A DNA stretch of 64,000 nt from Rhodococcus sovatensis (GTDB taxonomy: Bacteria; Actinomycetota; Actinomycetes; Mycobacteriales; Mycobacteriaceae). Positions 17,145 to 25,096 of this stretch are shown here, one piece after another. The notes below the pieces were generated by a model, which saw nothing but the letters and a program-made list of their open reading frames with translations, was not told the DNA's origin and did not search any database. Each line of letters starts with the position of its first letter. Positions within the stretch are counted from its first letter, which is position 1. Location: positions 930,001 through 994,000 of the forward strand of contig NZ_CP147846.1 in the NCBI RefSeq assembly GCF_037327425.1, in the 5' to 3' direction. Made by a program: the position numbers and the translations under genes.

Positions 17145-18491
17145 ATGTCGGATGTTCGAGCCCGGATCAGTGCTGACATGCCACGCGCGTGGCGTGAGCT
17201 GTCGGACCTGGTGAAGTTTCGATCCGTCGCCGACGAGCGTCAGTTTCCTCGAGAGGAATGCGTCGGCGCGGCCGAGTGGGTCCGGGATGCGTTCCTCGAC
17301 GCTGGTATCGAGTCAGCCGAGTTGATCGAGACGGTGGACGGTTCGCTGGCAGTCGTCGGGCATAGGGCCGCACGGGCAGGTGCGCCTACCGTGTTGCTGT
17401 ACTCCCACTACGACGTTCAGCCGCCTGGGGATCGCACACTCTGGGGGAGTGAGCCGTTCGAACTCGCCGAACGCGACGGGCGCTGGTACGGCCGAGGTGC
17501 CGCCGACTGCAAGGGCAACGTGATCATGCATCTGCTCGCGTTGCGTGCGCTCGGCGACGACGTCGGAGTCGGAATCACCGTCGTCTCCGAAGGTTCCGAG
17601 GAAATGGGGACCGGCGGTCTGGAGGACCTCGTCGAGAAGCGGCCTGAGCTGTTCGCGTCGGACATCATCGTTGTCGCCGACACCGGAAACGCGGCGGTCG
17701 GTCAACCGACGGTGACGACGACACTGCGCGGCATCGCCAACGTCGTCGTCCGGATCGACACGCTCGAGGGCGAGGTTCATTCGGGGATGTACGGGGGACC
17801 GGCCCCGGACGCGTTGGCCGCGTTGATACAGCTGCTGTCTACGTTGCGAGACGAGCACGGCGACACCGTCGTCGACGGCCTGACGTCCGACCAGGCCTGG
17901 GAGGGAATCGACTACGCGCCGGAGCGGTTCCGAGCCGATGCGGGAGTCCTCGACGGCGTCGAGCTCGCGGGTTCGTCCTCGGTGGCCGACGCGGTGTGGG
18001 CGCGGCCGGCGTTGACGGTGCTGGGGATCGACTGCCCGCCGGTCGTCGGTTCTGCCGCAGCGATTTCGCCGACGGCATCAGCCCGCCTGAACCTGCGGGT
18101 TCCGCCGGGAATCGATGCCCAGCAGGCGCAGGACGCGCTCACGGCGCACCTGGAGGCGCACGCGCCGTGGAACGCTCGCTTGACTGTCGAACCGGAAGCG
18201 GTGGGTTCGCCATTCCGAGCGCGTACCGACGGGCCCGGTTACGCGGCCCTGAGTGAGTCGCTGGCCGACGCATTCGGTGAACCGGTGGTCTCGGCTGGGC
18301 AGGGCGGCTCGATTCCGCTGTGCAACGTTCTTGCGCAGACGTTCCCGAAGGCCGAGATAATCCTGATGGGGGTGGAGGAGCCGCTGTGCCGGATCCATGC
18401 CCCGAACGAAAGCGTCGACCCCCGCGAGATCGAGAACCTCGCGGTGGCCGAAGCCTTGTTCTTGCAGAAGCTGGGGTCGTCAGACGGATAG
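17145..18491 (+). CDS. M20-family metallopeptidase (dipeptidase type), 448 aa
   Basis: Cytosolic di-zinc peptidase or amidohydrolase acting on short peptides or N-acyl amino acids. The metal and catalytic residues are in place: YSHYDVQP (His88, Asp90), ADCKGN (Asp121), SEGSEEMGT (Glu152 as base, Glu153), ADTGN, and a C-terminal His near the end of the protein (RIHAPNE). The dimerisation domain occupies the middle of the protein. ATG 17145 follows GAGGAG; GTG 17100 lacks a site. The gene order with bcp is the one found around Rv2522c-Rv2521 of M. tuberculosis. Its last 12 bases overlap the end of the convergent bcp gene. Confidence 0.93.
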   Translation: MSDVRARISADMPRAWRELSDLVKFRSVADERQFPREECVGAAEWVRDAFLDAGIESAELIETVDGSLAVVGHRAARAGAPTVLLYSHYDVQPPGDRTLWGSEPFELAERDGRWYGRGAADCKGNVIMHLLALRALGDDVGVGITVVSEGSEEMGTGGLEDLVEKRPELFASDIIVVADTGNAAVGQPTVTTTLRGIANVVVRIDTLEGEVHSGMYGGPAPDALAALIQLLSTLRDEHGDTVVDGLTSDQAWEGIDYAPERFRADAGVLDGVELAGSSSVADAVWARPALTVLGIDCPPVVGSAAAISPTASARLNLRVPPGIDAQQAQDALTAHLEAHAPWNARLTVEPEAVGSPFRARTDGPGYAALSESLADAFGEPVVSAGQGGSIPLCNVLAQTFPKAEIILMGVEEPLCRIHAPNESVDPREIENLAVAEALFLQKLGSSDG

Positions 18492-18953
18492 ATCGCGGCG
18501 GAGCTTTGCCACGTGGCCGGTCGCGCGAACGTTGTACTGCGCGACCTCGATCTTTCCGTCTTCGTCGACGAGGAAGGTCGAACGGATGACGCCTTCGTAG
18601 ACCTTGCCGTAGTTCTTCTTCTCGCCGAACGCGCCCCACGCTTTCAGCGTCGTCTTGTCGACGTCGGACAGCAGCGGGAAGTTCAAGCCCTCGGCGTCGC
18701 GGAACTTAGCGAGCTTCGCGGGCTTGTCGGGGGAGATGCCGATGACCTCGAGGCCTTCGCCGTTGAGCTCGGCGAGGCTGTCGCGGAAGTCGCAGGCCTG
18801 TTTGGTGCAGCCCGGTGTGCTGGCTGCGGGGTAGAAGTAGACGATGACTTTCTTGCCCTTGTAGTCGGCGAGCGAGACATCGTTACCTTCTGCATCGGGC
18901 AGGGTGAACGCAGGAGCAGTGTCGCCGGCTTCGAGCCTGTTGTTGTCGGTCAC
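18480..18953 (-). CDS. bcp: Thioredoxin-dependent peroxiredoxin Bcp, 157 aa
   Basis: Atypical 2-Cys peroxiredoxin reducing H2O2 and organic hydroperoxides with electrons from thioredoxin. The motif STPGCTKQACDFR gives the peroxidatic Cys49 and the resolving Cys54, five residues apart as in the BCP/PrxQ class. Thr46 and Pro47 of the active-site loop are present, and a conserved Arg follows in VIRSTFLVDEDGKI. The start is GTG 18953. The length is normal. It is convergent with the M20 peptidase and divergent from the DUF3618 gene. Confidence 0.96.
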   Translation of the reverse strand: MTDNNRLEAGDTAPAFTLPDAEGNDVSLADYKGKKVIVYFYPAASTPGCTKQACDFRDSLAELNGEGLEVIGISPDKPAKLAKFRDAEGLNFPLLSDVDKTTLKAWGAFGEKKNYGKVYEGVIRSTFLVDEDGKIEVAQYNVRATGHVAKLRRDLSV

Positions 18954-19045
18954 CTGACGAGACTAACCGCGCGAGTCCATCGGCGACGGCGAGTGCTCTA
19001 CGCTCGACGGTGACACACAAGCTTTTGCGACTAGTTGGAGGACAC

Positions 19046-19267
19046 GTGGCCAGGGACACCGACAAGATCGAGCGCGAGATCGAGGCCGCTCGGAACCAGC
19101 TCGCCAGCACCCTGGATGAGCTCAGCGTTCGGGCAAGCCCCAAGCGGATCGCAGAGAACACCAAGCAGTCCGTCCTGGCCAAACTGAACGAACCGCCGGT
19201 GAAGTTCACACTCATCGGTGTCGGTGCAGTCGTCGCCGTCCTCGTCGTTCGGAAGATCTTCAGCTGA
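19046..19267 (+). CDS. DUF3618 small membrane protein, 73 aa
   Basis: Starts at GTG 19046, three bases after TTGGAGGA. The N-terminal half DTDKIEREIEAARNQLASTL is an amphipathic helix typical of DUF3618; the C-terminal part FTLIGVGAVVAVLVVRKIF is a single membrane span ending with a basic residue. The function is unknown. The same gene sits beside bcp in mycobacteria (Rv2520c), which supports both the start and the assignment. Confidence 0.9.
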   Translation: MARDTDKIEREIEAARNQLASTLDELSVRASPKRIAENTKQSVLAKLNEPPVKFTLIGVGAVVAVLVVRKIFS

Positions 19268-19329
19268 CCTCATAGGGCCCCTGAGCTGCCGATTTCACAT
19301 CTGGCGGCTTCTCCTGTTAATGTTTCTCC

Positions 19330-19355
19330 CGCACCGCAGAAGAACACGCGGTGCG
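19330..19355 (+). terminator. Hairpin between DUF3618 gene and tRNA-Lys
   Basis: An 8-bp perfect stem CGCACCGC / GCGGTGCG with a 10-base loop ends five bases before the tRNA. It probably terminates the DUF3618 transcript or marks the tRNA leader. Confidence 0.55.
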
Positions 19356-19360
19356 GATCG

Positions 19361-19434
19361 GCGCCATTAGCTCAGTTGGTTAGAGCAGCTGACTCTTAAT
19401 CAGCGGGTCCGGGGTTCGAATCCCTGATGGCGCA
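19361..19434 (+). tRNA. tRNA-Lys (anticodon CTT)
   Basis: The cloverleaf reads directly: acceptor GCGCCAT pairs with ATGGCGC, the D arm is GCTCAGTTGGTTAGAGC, the anticodon stem is GCTGA/TCAGC around loop CTCTTAA (anticodon CTT, reading AAG), and the T arm contains GGTTCGAATCC. The discriminator is A and the CCA end is not encoded. A terminator follows within seven bases. Confidence 0.97.
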
Positions 19435-19440
19435 CAACGA

Positions 19441-19481
19441 GTGCCCTTGAGCAGCATATTTGCTGGTCAAGGGCACTTTTT
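19441..19481 (+). terminator. Rho-independent terminator of tRNA-Lys
   Basis: The stem GTGCCCTTGA / TCAAGGGCAC, with an inner CAGCA/TGCTG pairing, is followed by TTTTT. From 19482 to 19655 I see no gene; the short frame on the minus strand here reads through the tRNA and is spurious. Confidence 0.93.
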
Positions 19482-19661
19482 GTTGTCCGGATATGTCTGG
19501 GAATCCGCAAACTTCGCGAAAATGGACAACTCCGTGACCTGCGGGTTCTCGAGCGGCGGAGGGCGTTTCGGAGACTTGACTCTCAATCGCAAATACCGGG
19601 AGTCGAGTTTCGGCAGCCATGCCGGTGACCTGCGAGCTGTGTGCCGGATTCGCACTGTCGC

Positions 19662-19709
19662 TTGCCAGGTTGATGGGACCACCTGATTGCCAGAGGGTAG
19701 GGACCACCG
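19662..19709 (+). repeat. IS21 left terminal repeats (two copies)
   Basis: TTGCCAG, 6-8 bases, then GGGACCACC occurs twice (starting at 19662 and 19688). The same unit occurs three times inverted at the right end. Such multiple terminal sites bind the IS21 transposase IstA. Confidence 0.75.
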
Positions 19710-19716
19710 TGGCGCG

Positions 19717-20520
19717 TTATTGAGGATGCGTGTTGTCGGTGTTTTCGTCAACTGTTCCGGGGCGGGTGCGTTGGCGGTAGGACGGTCCTTCGATGATGAG
19801 GGTGTGCGCAGCGGAGGTCAGTCGGTCGATGGCTGACTGGGCGAGGAGGGTGTCGGCGGTCATGGTCAGCCACTCTGATGGCTCGCGGTTCGAGGTGACG
19901 ATCGTGGTTTTCTTCCGGTGGCGCTCGACGATCAGTTCGTAGAAGTCGCTGGTCTCGGTGGCGTCGAGTGGTCGCAGCGCGAAGTCGTCGATGATCAGGA
20001 CTTCGATTGCGGTCAGTCGCCGGATTTCGGCGTCGACGGTGTTGTCGAGTCGCGCTGCTCGTAGCCTGGTGAACAGTTTGTCCGATCGAGCGAACAGCAC
20101 ACTGTGTCGTCTTCGGATTGCCATGTGTCCCAATGCTGTTGCCAGATGAGTTTTGCCGACCCCGACCGGCCCGAGGATGATCGCGGACTGGTGGGCATCG
20201 AGAAAGCGCAGTGACGTCAGATCGCCGAGCAGTGTCCGGTCGTACCGGAGATCGTCGAGTGCGTTCCAGGAATCGAAGGCCATCGCCGGATCGAGCCCCG
20301 CCTTGGTCGCCCGTAGCATCGCCGAACGGGAGTCGCGGCGATTCACTTCGTCGGCAAGGAGTACTTCGAGGAATCCGATGTGACTGAGCTTGTGTTGGCG
20401 GGCCAGAGCAGCGCGTTCGGGCAAGGTGTCGGCGAGCGCGCCGAGTTTGAGGGCTTTGAGTAGTCGGACGAGGTCGGTGCCGACCGGTTCGGTCGTGCCT
20501 GCGGTGCGAGTGGTGGTCAT
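19717..20520 (-). CDS. istB: IS21 helper ATPase IstB, 267 aa
   Basis: AAA+ ATPase of the DnaC/IstB type that assists IstA in target selection and transposition. Walker A is GPVGVGKTHLA and Walker B is VLIIDDFAL; sensor region VTSNREPSEW is also visible. The frame is open far upstream, but the start is ATG 20520: GGAGGG precedes it and the ATGA overlap with the istA stop implies translational coupling. The length is normal. It appears intact. Confidence 0.95.
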   Translation of the reverse strand: MTTTRTAGTTEPVGTDLVRLLKALKLGALADTLPERAALARQHKLSHIGFLEVLLADEVNRRDSRSAMLRATKAGLDPAMAFDSWNALDDLRYDRTLLGDLTSLRFLDAHQSAIILGPVGVGKTHLATALGHMAIRRRHSVLFARSDKLFTRLRAARLDNTVDAEIRRLTAIEVLIIDDFALRPLDATETSDFYELIVERHRKKTTIVTSNREPSEWLTMTADTLLAQSAIDRLTSAAHTLIIEGPSYRQRTRPGTVDENTDNTHPQ

Positions 20521-22148
20521 GGGCGTCCCTCCGAAGGTGCGGTGCTGCCGTCTACGACGGACAGTGAAGTGGTTGCAGTAGAACGAAATTCGGTTGGATC
20601 GCGGGAGAACCGCGTTGATGATTGTCCGACTGCTTTCGGTAGATCCGGCGTGGTGGATTCGGTGGCGCGCTCGAGCATCGAGGCGATCTTGGTGACGGAG
20701 ACGACATCGAGATCGAGCGAAAGCGCGCAGGCCTGTTCCACCCGTTCGGCTCCGTAGCGGCGGACCAGTCCTTGAAGTCGGTAGACACTGCGGATCCTCG
20801 TCCACGGCAGTGGGTCATCGAGTATTCGTTCGGCGTAGATGCCGATGTTCGGCCCGTGTGAGGTGCATTTCGCGATGAGTGAGGCGACATCGCGCAAGGC
20901 GTAGTCGGTTTTGTGTTCGGGGAGATCGTCGCGGTCGGTACTGCGGCCACCTGGAGGCTGACGGGGGTGAATCTTGACCAGGGTGCCGCGGTGATAGAAC
21001 TTCACCAGTTCGGTGTCCGCGCGCACCGACAAGGTCGATCCGATCCACTGCTGCGGCAGCGAATACAACGCGCGTGCGACTTCGGCGTGGAAATCGCGGT
21101 GGACCTTGACGTCCTTGAAGATCGGCACGTCGTAGACCGCCGGAACCGGCAGCAATACCGGCAGTTCAAAGTCCTCGAACACTTCCAGCGGCCGTGCACA
21201 GGTCGTGCCGTGAATGCGCATGCCCGCGGTGCTGGCGCACCAGCGGACCACCGCCTCCTGCGCTTGCGCGAGGCTGGTGAATCGTTCACCGGCCCAGAAG
21301 TTACCGCGCACGTATTGCACGGTGCGTTCGACCCTCGGTTTGTCCTTCGGCGACCGGACCCGCGCTGGATCGGTAATGAACCCGACATGATTGCTGTAGT
21401 CGAGCCAGCCATCGGTGAATCGCGGAGTGATCGGGTCCGCCTCGTTGACAACGGGTTTGAGGTTGTCCGGGATCAGGACCGCGAAGACTCCGCCGAAGAA
21501 CTTCCACGCTGCTTCGCAGCCGGCGATCACCGCCACCAACGTCTGCGAGTACGTCAACCACACGAACATGTGCCGGCTGTAGACCGCGGTGAAAATCAGG
21601 GCGTGGACCTTGCGAGCGCGACCGTCCTCGGGGTCTGTGAGCATCCCCAGGTAGCCGAAGTCGACCTGGCATTCGATCCCCGGGTCACCGTCGACGACGC
21701 GGACCGTCAGGTTCTTGCGGCCGAAACCGCACCGCTCGGTGGCGAAGCGGTGCAACGTCCGATACGGCACCACGCAGCCCTTACGGGCAAGCAGCACTTC
21801 GATTTTGGTGATAGTGAGCGGCTTCTGTTCACCATCGCCTGCCACCCACTTGGTGATCTGCTCTTCATGGGGCACGAGCTGCTCCCATGCCGCGCCGTGA
21901 CCGTGCGGTCGGTCGGGACGGACAGCATCGACGACCGCGGCGATGAGATCATCGTTCACCGCAGCGGCAGTGTCGGTTCTCTTGAGGCCACCTCCTTGGG
22001 CTGCCTCGACGTACCGACGGACGGTCTTACGGTCCACCCCGGCATGCTCGGCGATCTTGCGTGAACCGGGAGCCGGCAATGCTGGCGTCCCGAGCCACAA
22101 CCGCAGTACTTCTCTGATTTCGTTCACACTGATCTCCCGAAAAGCCAT
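20517..22148 (-). CDS. istA: IS21 transposase IstA, 543 aa
   Basis: DDE transposase. The N-terminal helix-turn-helix is seen in SRKIAEHAGVDRKTVRRYVE; the catalytic core includes CQVDFGYLGM (first Asp), LIPDNLKPVV (second Asp) and the downstream KDKPRVERTVQYVRGNF containing the Glu. A C-terminal Mu-type domain follows. The start is ATG 22148 after GGAGG. It appears intact and probably active together with istB. Confidence 0.94.
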   Translation of the reverse strand: MAFREISVNEIREVLRLWLGTPALPAPGSRKIAEHAGVDRKTVRRYVEAAQGGGLKRTDTAAAVNDDLIAAVVDAVRPDRPHGHGAAWEQLVPHEEQITKWVAGDGEQKPLTITKIEVLLARKGCVVPYRTLHRFATERCGFGRKNLTVRVVDGDPGIECQVDFGYLGMLTDPEDGRARKVHALIFTAVYSRHMFVWLTYSQTLVAVIAGCEAAWKFFGGVFAVLIPDNLKPVVNEADPITPRFTDGWLDYSNHVGFITDPARVRSPKDKPRVERTVQYVRGNFWAGERFTSLAQAQEAVVRWCASTAGMRIHGTTCARPLEVFEDFELPVLLPVPAVYDVPIFKDVKVHRDFHAEVARALYSLPQQWIGSTLSVRADTELVKFYHRGTLVKIHPRQPPGGRSTDRDDLPEHKTDYALRDVASLIAKCTSHGPNIGIYAERILDDPLPWTRIRSVYRLQGLVRRYGAERVEQACALSLDLDVVSVTKIASMLERATESTTPDLPKAVGQSSTRFSRDPTEFRSTATTSLSVVDGSTAPSEGRP

Positions 22149-22230
22149 GCTCACCGACCTCCGTGACGTGCTTGGTGCTGTCACAGACGATCGAACGAGC
22201 AAACGACGAGACCACCGGCAAGGCGCGCCG

Positions 22231-22307
22231 GTGGTCCCATAACTGGCAATCCAGGTGGTCCCATCACCCTGGCAAAATCAGGTCAAGCTGGTCCCATGCT
22301 CATGGCA
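22231..22307 (-). repeat. IS21 right terminal repeats (three copies)
   Basis: TGGTCCCAT followed by 4-6 bases and TGGCA occurs at about 22232, 22256 and 22290, the inverse of the two copies at the left end. The innermost copy begins 84 bp upstream of the istA start and probably overlaps its promoter. Confidence 0.75.
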
Positions 22308-22314
22308 GACGACA

Positions 22315-22503
22315 GTTCTCGTCATGGATCCGGCTGATTTCGACCTTCAGCTGTTCATCACGTACGGCTCGTTTCGATGCTGCACGACTGCGGGCCTCGT
22401 AGTAGGTGGACGGCGCGATCGGGCAGCCGTGCTCGGTGAGCACCCTGCAGATCGGCTCGACGCCGTACTCCTGTTTGTTGTTTTCGATGTAGTCGATGAT
22501 CAC
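22315..22503 (-). pseudogene. IS3 orfB (transposase) N-terminal fragment
   Basis: Residues from MIIDYIENNKQEYGVEPICR to RIHDENCR resemble the DNA-binding start of IS3 OrfB; the DDE core is missing because IS21 interrupts the gene after about 62 codons. The ATG at 22503 overlaps the orfA stop. Confidence 0.85.
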
Positions 22504-22826
22504 TTGTTGTTGCGGTCGAGCTCCGCCGCAAAGAAAACCGACGCCGACTTCAGTATTTCGTTGGCGCGCTTGAGTTCTCGGTTCTCTGCACGGAGCTTCT
22601 TCATCTCCGCCGCCATCTCACTGGTCACGCCGGGGCGCTGGCCGGTATCGGTCTGAGCCTTCCGGATCCAGTTGTGCAAGGTCTGCGCGGTCCCGATGCC
22701 GAGCTTGCCCGCGACCGACTCGATCGCCGCCCACTCCGAGGTGTGTTCGTGCTGGATTTCGGCGACCATCCGCACCGCACGCTCACGCAACTCCGGCGGG
22801 TACCTCTTCTGCGATCCTGACGACAT
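22500..22826 (-). CDS. IS3 OrfA, 108 aa
   Basis: Helix-turn-helix protein of IS3 elements: KRYPPELRERAVRMVAEIQ, then GIGTAQTLHNWIRKAQ, and a C-terminal leucine-zipper-like helix MKKLRAENRELKRANEILKS. It normally makes the OrfAB transposase with orfB by frameshifting. It is intact, but its partner orfB is destroyed, so the element is dead. Confidence 0.92.
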   Translation of the reverse strand: MSSGSQKRYPPELRERAVRMVAEIQHEHTSEWAAIESVAGKLGIGTAQTLHNWIRKAQTDTGQRPGVTSEMAAEMKKLRAENRELKRANEILKSASVFFAAELDRNNK

Positions 22827-22877
22827 GACTCCATCCTTCCCAAAGAACGAAGTCTCCGGACACGCCGGGGTGATTCA

Positions 22878-23253
22878 CACGTGCAGTGTCGCGCACCGTT
22901 GCGAAACGTTCATGCAAGAGCTCCCGAACGTGACCGTTCGCGATCTGCGCGAACGAGTTACGTGCATGCGAGTCGATGATGTGCACGATATGGGATTCAT
23001 CCCTACTTCCCCCGCTTCTGATGCGCGGGTGTTGGTCGTAGAAGTGCTCTCGCTTGCCCCAAAGTGATCATGTCGCTTTGGAAACCAGGTCCCTGTTCAT
23101 CAAATTGTCGACAAATTCGAGCTCGAGCCCTGGAAGTTCGTCGGCAGCGATGTAGTCAAAGCCGTCGTTTCTGATGCCCAGCGCTCTGAGGTGACTGTCA
23201 GTCACGCGGTCGGTGGGTGCGGCCGGCCCGTATCCCAAGGAAAGAAGACACGC
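22878..23253. other. Segment between two IS3 elements; one tiny possible ORF
   Basis: No recognisable gene. On the minus strand a GTG-started frame at 23205-23068 gives 45 residues (MTDSHLRALGIRNDGFDYIA to the end). Reading this strand upstream, the frame stays open to the IS3 left end at 23253 and continues beyond the element from 24590 to a stop at 24741, so the IS may have split an old frame. I assign no function. Confidence 0.35.
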
Positions 23254-23280
23254 TGAACCGTACCGGGTTTCTTGCCGCTT

Positions 23281-24204
23281 CTACGCTTGCAACATCTCCG
23301 GGGGGAGTGCCGATTCTTGACTGTAGTAGACCTCCTCGAATTCGTCTGGTGTGAGGTAATCGAGTGTGCTGTGCAGGCGTCGCTGGTTGAACCAGTCGAC
23401 CCATCCCATCGTGGCGAACTCGACATCGTCGATCGTCTTCATCGGGCCGTTCAGGAACGGACTCCTCTTCGATACCGCCTCGGTCTTGAACAACCCAATT
23501 GTGCTCTCCGCCAACGCATTGTCGTAGGCATCACCGACACTGCCGATCGATGCCGCAATCCCCTCGAGCACAAGCGTTTCCGCGAACGCGATCGACGTGT
23601 ATTGACTGCCGGCGTCGCTGTGATGGATGAGCCCTGAGCCGACGCGGTGACCACAGTGATCTCGTCGCCACAGTGCCATCTTCAGCGCCGTGGTGACCAT
23701 ATTGGTGTCTTTCACCGTCGAGGCGTGCCAACCCACGATAGCTCGGGAGAAGCAGTCGATGACGAACGCGACGTAGACGAACCCCGCCCATGTTCTGGTG
23801 TACGTGAAGTCGGTGACCCATTTCCGATTCGGGGCCTCGGAAGTGAAGTCACGGTCGAGTAGGTCAGGGGCCCGCGTGGCATTCTTGCCACCCTGGATCG
23901 TGGTGCGATGCCGTCTGCCTCGAACGACGCCGGACATGTCTTCGTCGCCCATCAGCCGGTCGACCGTGCAGGCAGCGGCGCTATGGCCCTTCCTGCGCAG
24001 GTGACGGTACATCTTGCGCCGACCGTACAGCTCTTCCGGTTCGCCGACCGTGTCGCGGAGAGCGTCGGTGAGGTAGGCGTCGGAGATCGTGCGGGCCGAT
24101 GGTGGTGCGGTTTTCCAGTTGCGATACGTACGTGGGGCGACCTGCACTCCGTGCTCGGTGAGCACGCGGCAGATCGACTCGACCCGGTAGTTCTCTGCAC
24201 GCAT
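23281..24204 (-). CDS. IS3 OrfB transposase, 307 aa
   Basis: DDE integrase-core transposase. The catalytic residues are visible: TDFTYT (Asp), HHSDAGSQYTS (Asp) and LAESTIGLFKTE (Glu, followed by the conserved Lys/Glu). The N-terminus contains the HTH_21 segment LYGRRKMYRHLRRKGHSAA. It is expressed in nature as an OrfAB fusion through frameshifting near 24222; the annotated ATG is only formal. Confidence 0.95.
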   Translation of the reverse strand: MRAENYRVESICRVLTEHGVQVAPRTYRNWKTAPPSARTISDAYLTDALRDTVGEPEELYGRRKMYRHLRRKGHSAAACTVDRLMGDEDMSGVVRGRRHRTTIQGGKNATRAPDLLDRDFTSEAPNRKWVTDFTYTRTWAGFVYVAFVIDCFSRAIVGWHASTVKDTNMVTTALKMALWRRDHCGHRVGSGLIHHSDAGSQYTSIAFAETLVLEGIAASIGSVGDAYDNALAESTIGLFKTEAVSKRSPFLNGPMKTIDDVEFATMGWVDWFNQRRLHSTLDYLTPDEFEEVYYSQESALPPEMLQA

Positions 24205-24221
24205 CTGATCGATGAACTGGA

Positions 24222-24545
24222 CTATTTGCGGCGGCGAGGGTCGAGCTCCCTCGCGAAGAAAATCGATGCCGACTTCAGAATCTCGTTGGCTTCCTTGAGA
24301 TCTCGGTTCTCACGTTCGAGTTCCTTGATACGTTGCTGCTCCTCCGTTGTTGCACCGCGAGCTTGGTCGGCATCGATCTGAGCCTGGCGTGTCCAGAGCC
24401 GGAGTGACTCCGCGCCGACACCCAATTTCGGTCCGATCGCCTTGCACGCGCCGTACACGGAGTTGTACTCGTGGAGGTGGTCTAGGACCATCTTCACCGC
24501 ACGCTCACGTTGCTCGGCCGGGTAACGCTTCGACATATGCTTCAT
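24222..24545 (-). CDS. IS3 OrfA, 107 aa
   Basis: Helix-turn-helix component of the IS3 transposase: KRYPAEQRERAVKMVLDHL, GVGAESLRLWTRQAQID, and the leucine-zipper helix KELERENRDLKEANEILKS. It differs clearly from the OrfA at 22500-22826, so the two IS3 elements are different members of the family. It is intact. Confidence 0.93.
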   Translation of the reverse strand: MKHMSKRYPAEQRERAVKMVLDHLHEYNSVYGACKAIGPKLGVGAESLRLWTRQAQIDADQARGATTEEQQRIKELERENRDLKEANEILKSASIFFARELDPRRRK

Positions 24546-24688
24546 CCTTCACAAAGAACGAAGCGGCATCAAACCCGGTACGGTTCACGCAATGAGTGGT
24601 TGAGGATTGCCTCCTGCCGCGAACACACCAGGAGCGTGTGCCGCGAGCCATCGTCTGGCGATTTCGTGTTGGCGTTCACGAACGGTTT

Positions 24689-24926
24689 TTACGCGTCGGT
24701 AGGCCACCCAAGCGGGTGCCTGCGCGTGACGTCCGCGTCGCTACAGAAGCCCTCGCCACTTCGTTTCAAACAGAGCAGGCCTCTTTTGTAGGTCCGTTCT
24801 GATCAGAGTCCCGATCAACTGCGAGTCGTCGACCAATAACAGCATGTGCACATGGTCGTCGGAGAAGAGATGCTCCGCTCCTCCTGCCGTGATCGCAGCA
24901 CTGACGAGCTTTGGGTGGTGAATCAT
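24689..24926 (-). pseudogene. Remnant of a CBS-domain protein gene
   Basis: The first frame, from ATG 24926, reads HPKLVSAAITAGGAEHLF, then HVHMLLLVDD and LIGTLIRTDLQ, a typical CBS domain. The similarity then jumps to another frame that reads RGLLCLKRSGEGFCSDADV before stopping at 24689, the usual tail of actinobacterial two-CBS proteins. The middle, about one CBS half, is missing, so the gene suffered an internal deletion with a frameshift. CBS domains bind adenine nucleotides; this copy cannot be functional. Confidence 0.6.
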
Positions 24927-25096
24927 GACCTCGCGCTACCGCGTTCCGTTCATGTCGTCAGCGTCCGCGCGGGTCTCGGAGCACCCCCGGCCACTCACCG
25001 CTGATAGTTCCTGTGCGGAAACGAATCGTACAGCTACTTCGTACGTGGTCGGCATGGGTGTCGGTGTGCACGTTCCGGTCTCGGAGGACTACGAGT

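Larger units (their letters stand above)
19656..22314 (-). mobile_element. IS21-family insertion sequence, complete
   Basis: Both ends begin TGTCG followed by TGCCA (left 19656-19669; right, read on the minus strand, 22314-22301). The element encodes istA and istB with the overlapping ATGA junction typical of the family. Multiple copies of a roughly 20-bp terminal repeat lie at each end. It sits inside the orfB gene of an IS3-type element, but only the right-hand side of that gene is present, and no target duplication is visible (CGCAC left, GTTCT right). This suggests a deletion after insertion. Confidence 0.88.
22315..22877 (-). mobile_element. IS3-family element, truncated remnant
   Basis: The orfA side is complete, up to a terminal sequence that reads TGAATCACCCCGGC on the minus strand ending at 22877. 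The orfB side is cut at 22314 by the IS21 element, and the rest of orfB is not found on the other side of IS21. Confidence 0.85.
23254..24587 (-). mobile_element. IS3-family insertion sequence, complete
   Basis: The terminal inverted repeats start TGAACCGTACCGGGTTT at both ends (23254 on the plus strand, 24587 on the minus strand). A 3-bp target duplication CGC flanks the element (23251-23253 and 24588-24590). It carries orfA and orfB in the expected order and is 1334 bp long. It looks intact. Confidence 0.93.

Noticed and set aside
19361..19434. tRNA-Lys as attachment site of an integrated island
   Set aside because: I found no second copy of the tRNA 3' end in the window, and the recombinases at 47-51 kb belong to a transposon with ends elsewhere. 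The plastic region starts at IS21, 220 bp past the tRNA.
19396..19707. 103-codon minus-strand frame ending CAIRDSNPGPAD
   Set aside because: It reads through the antisense of the tRNA and its terminator; this peptide ending is a well-known artefact of tRNA genes.
20913..22064. 383-codon plus-strand frame opposite istA
   Set aside because: Shadow of the transposase; no motif.
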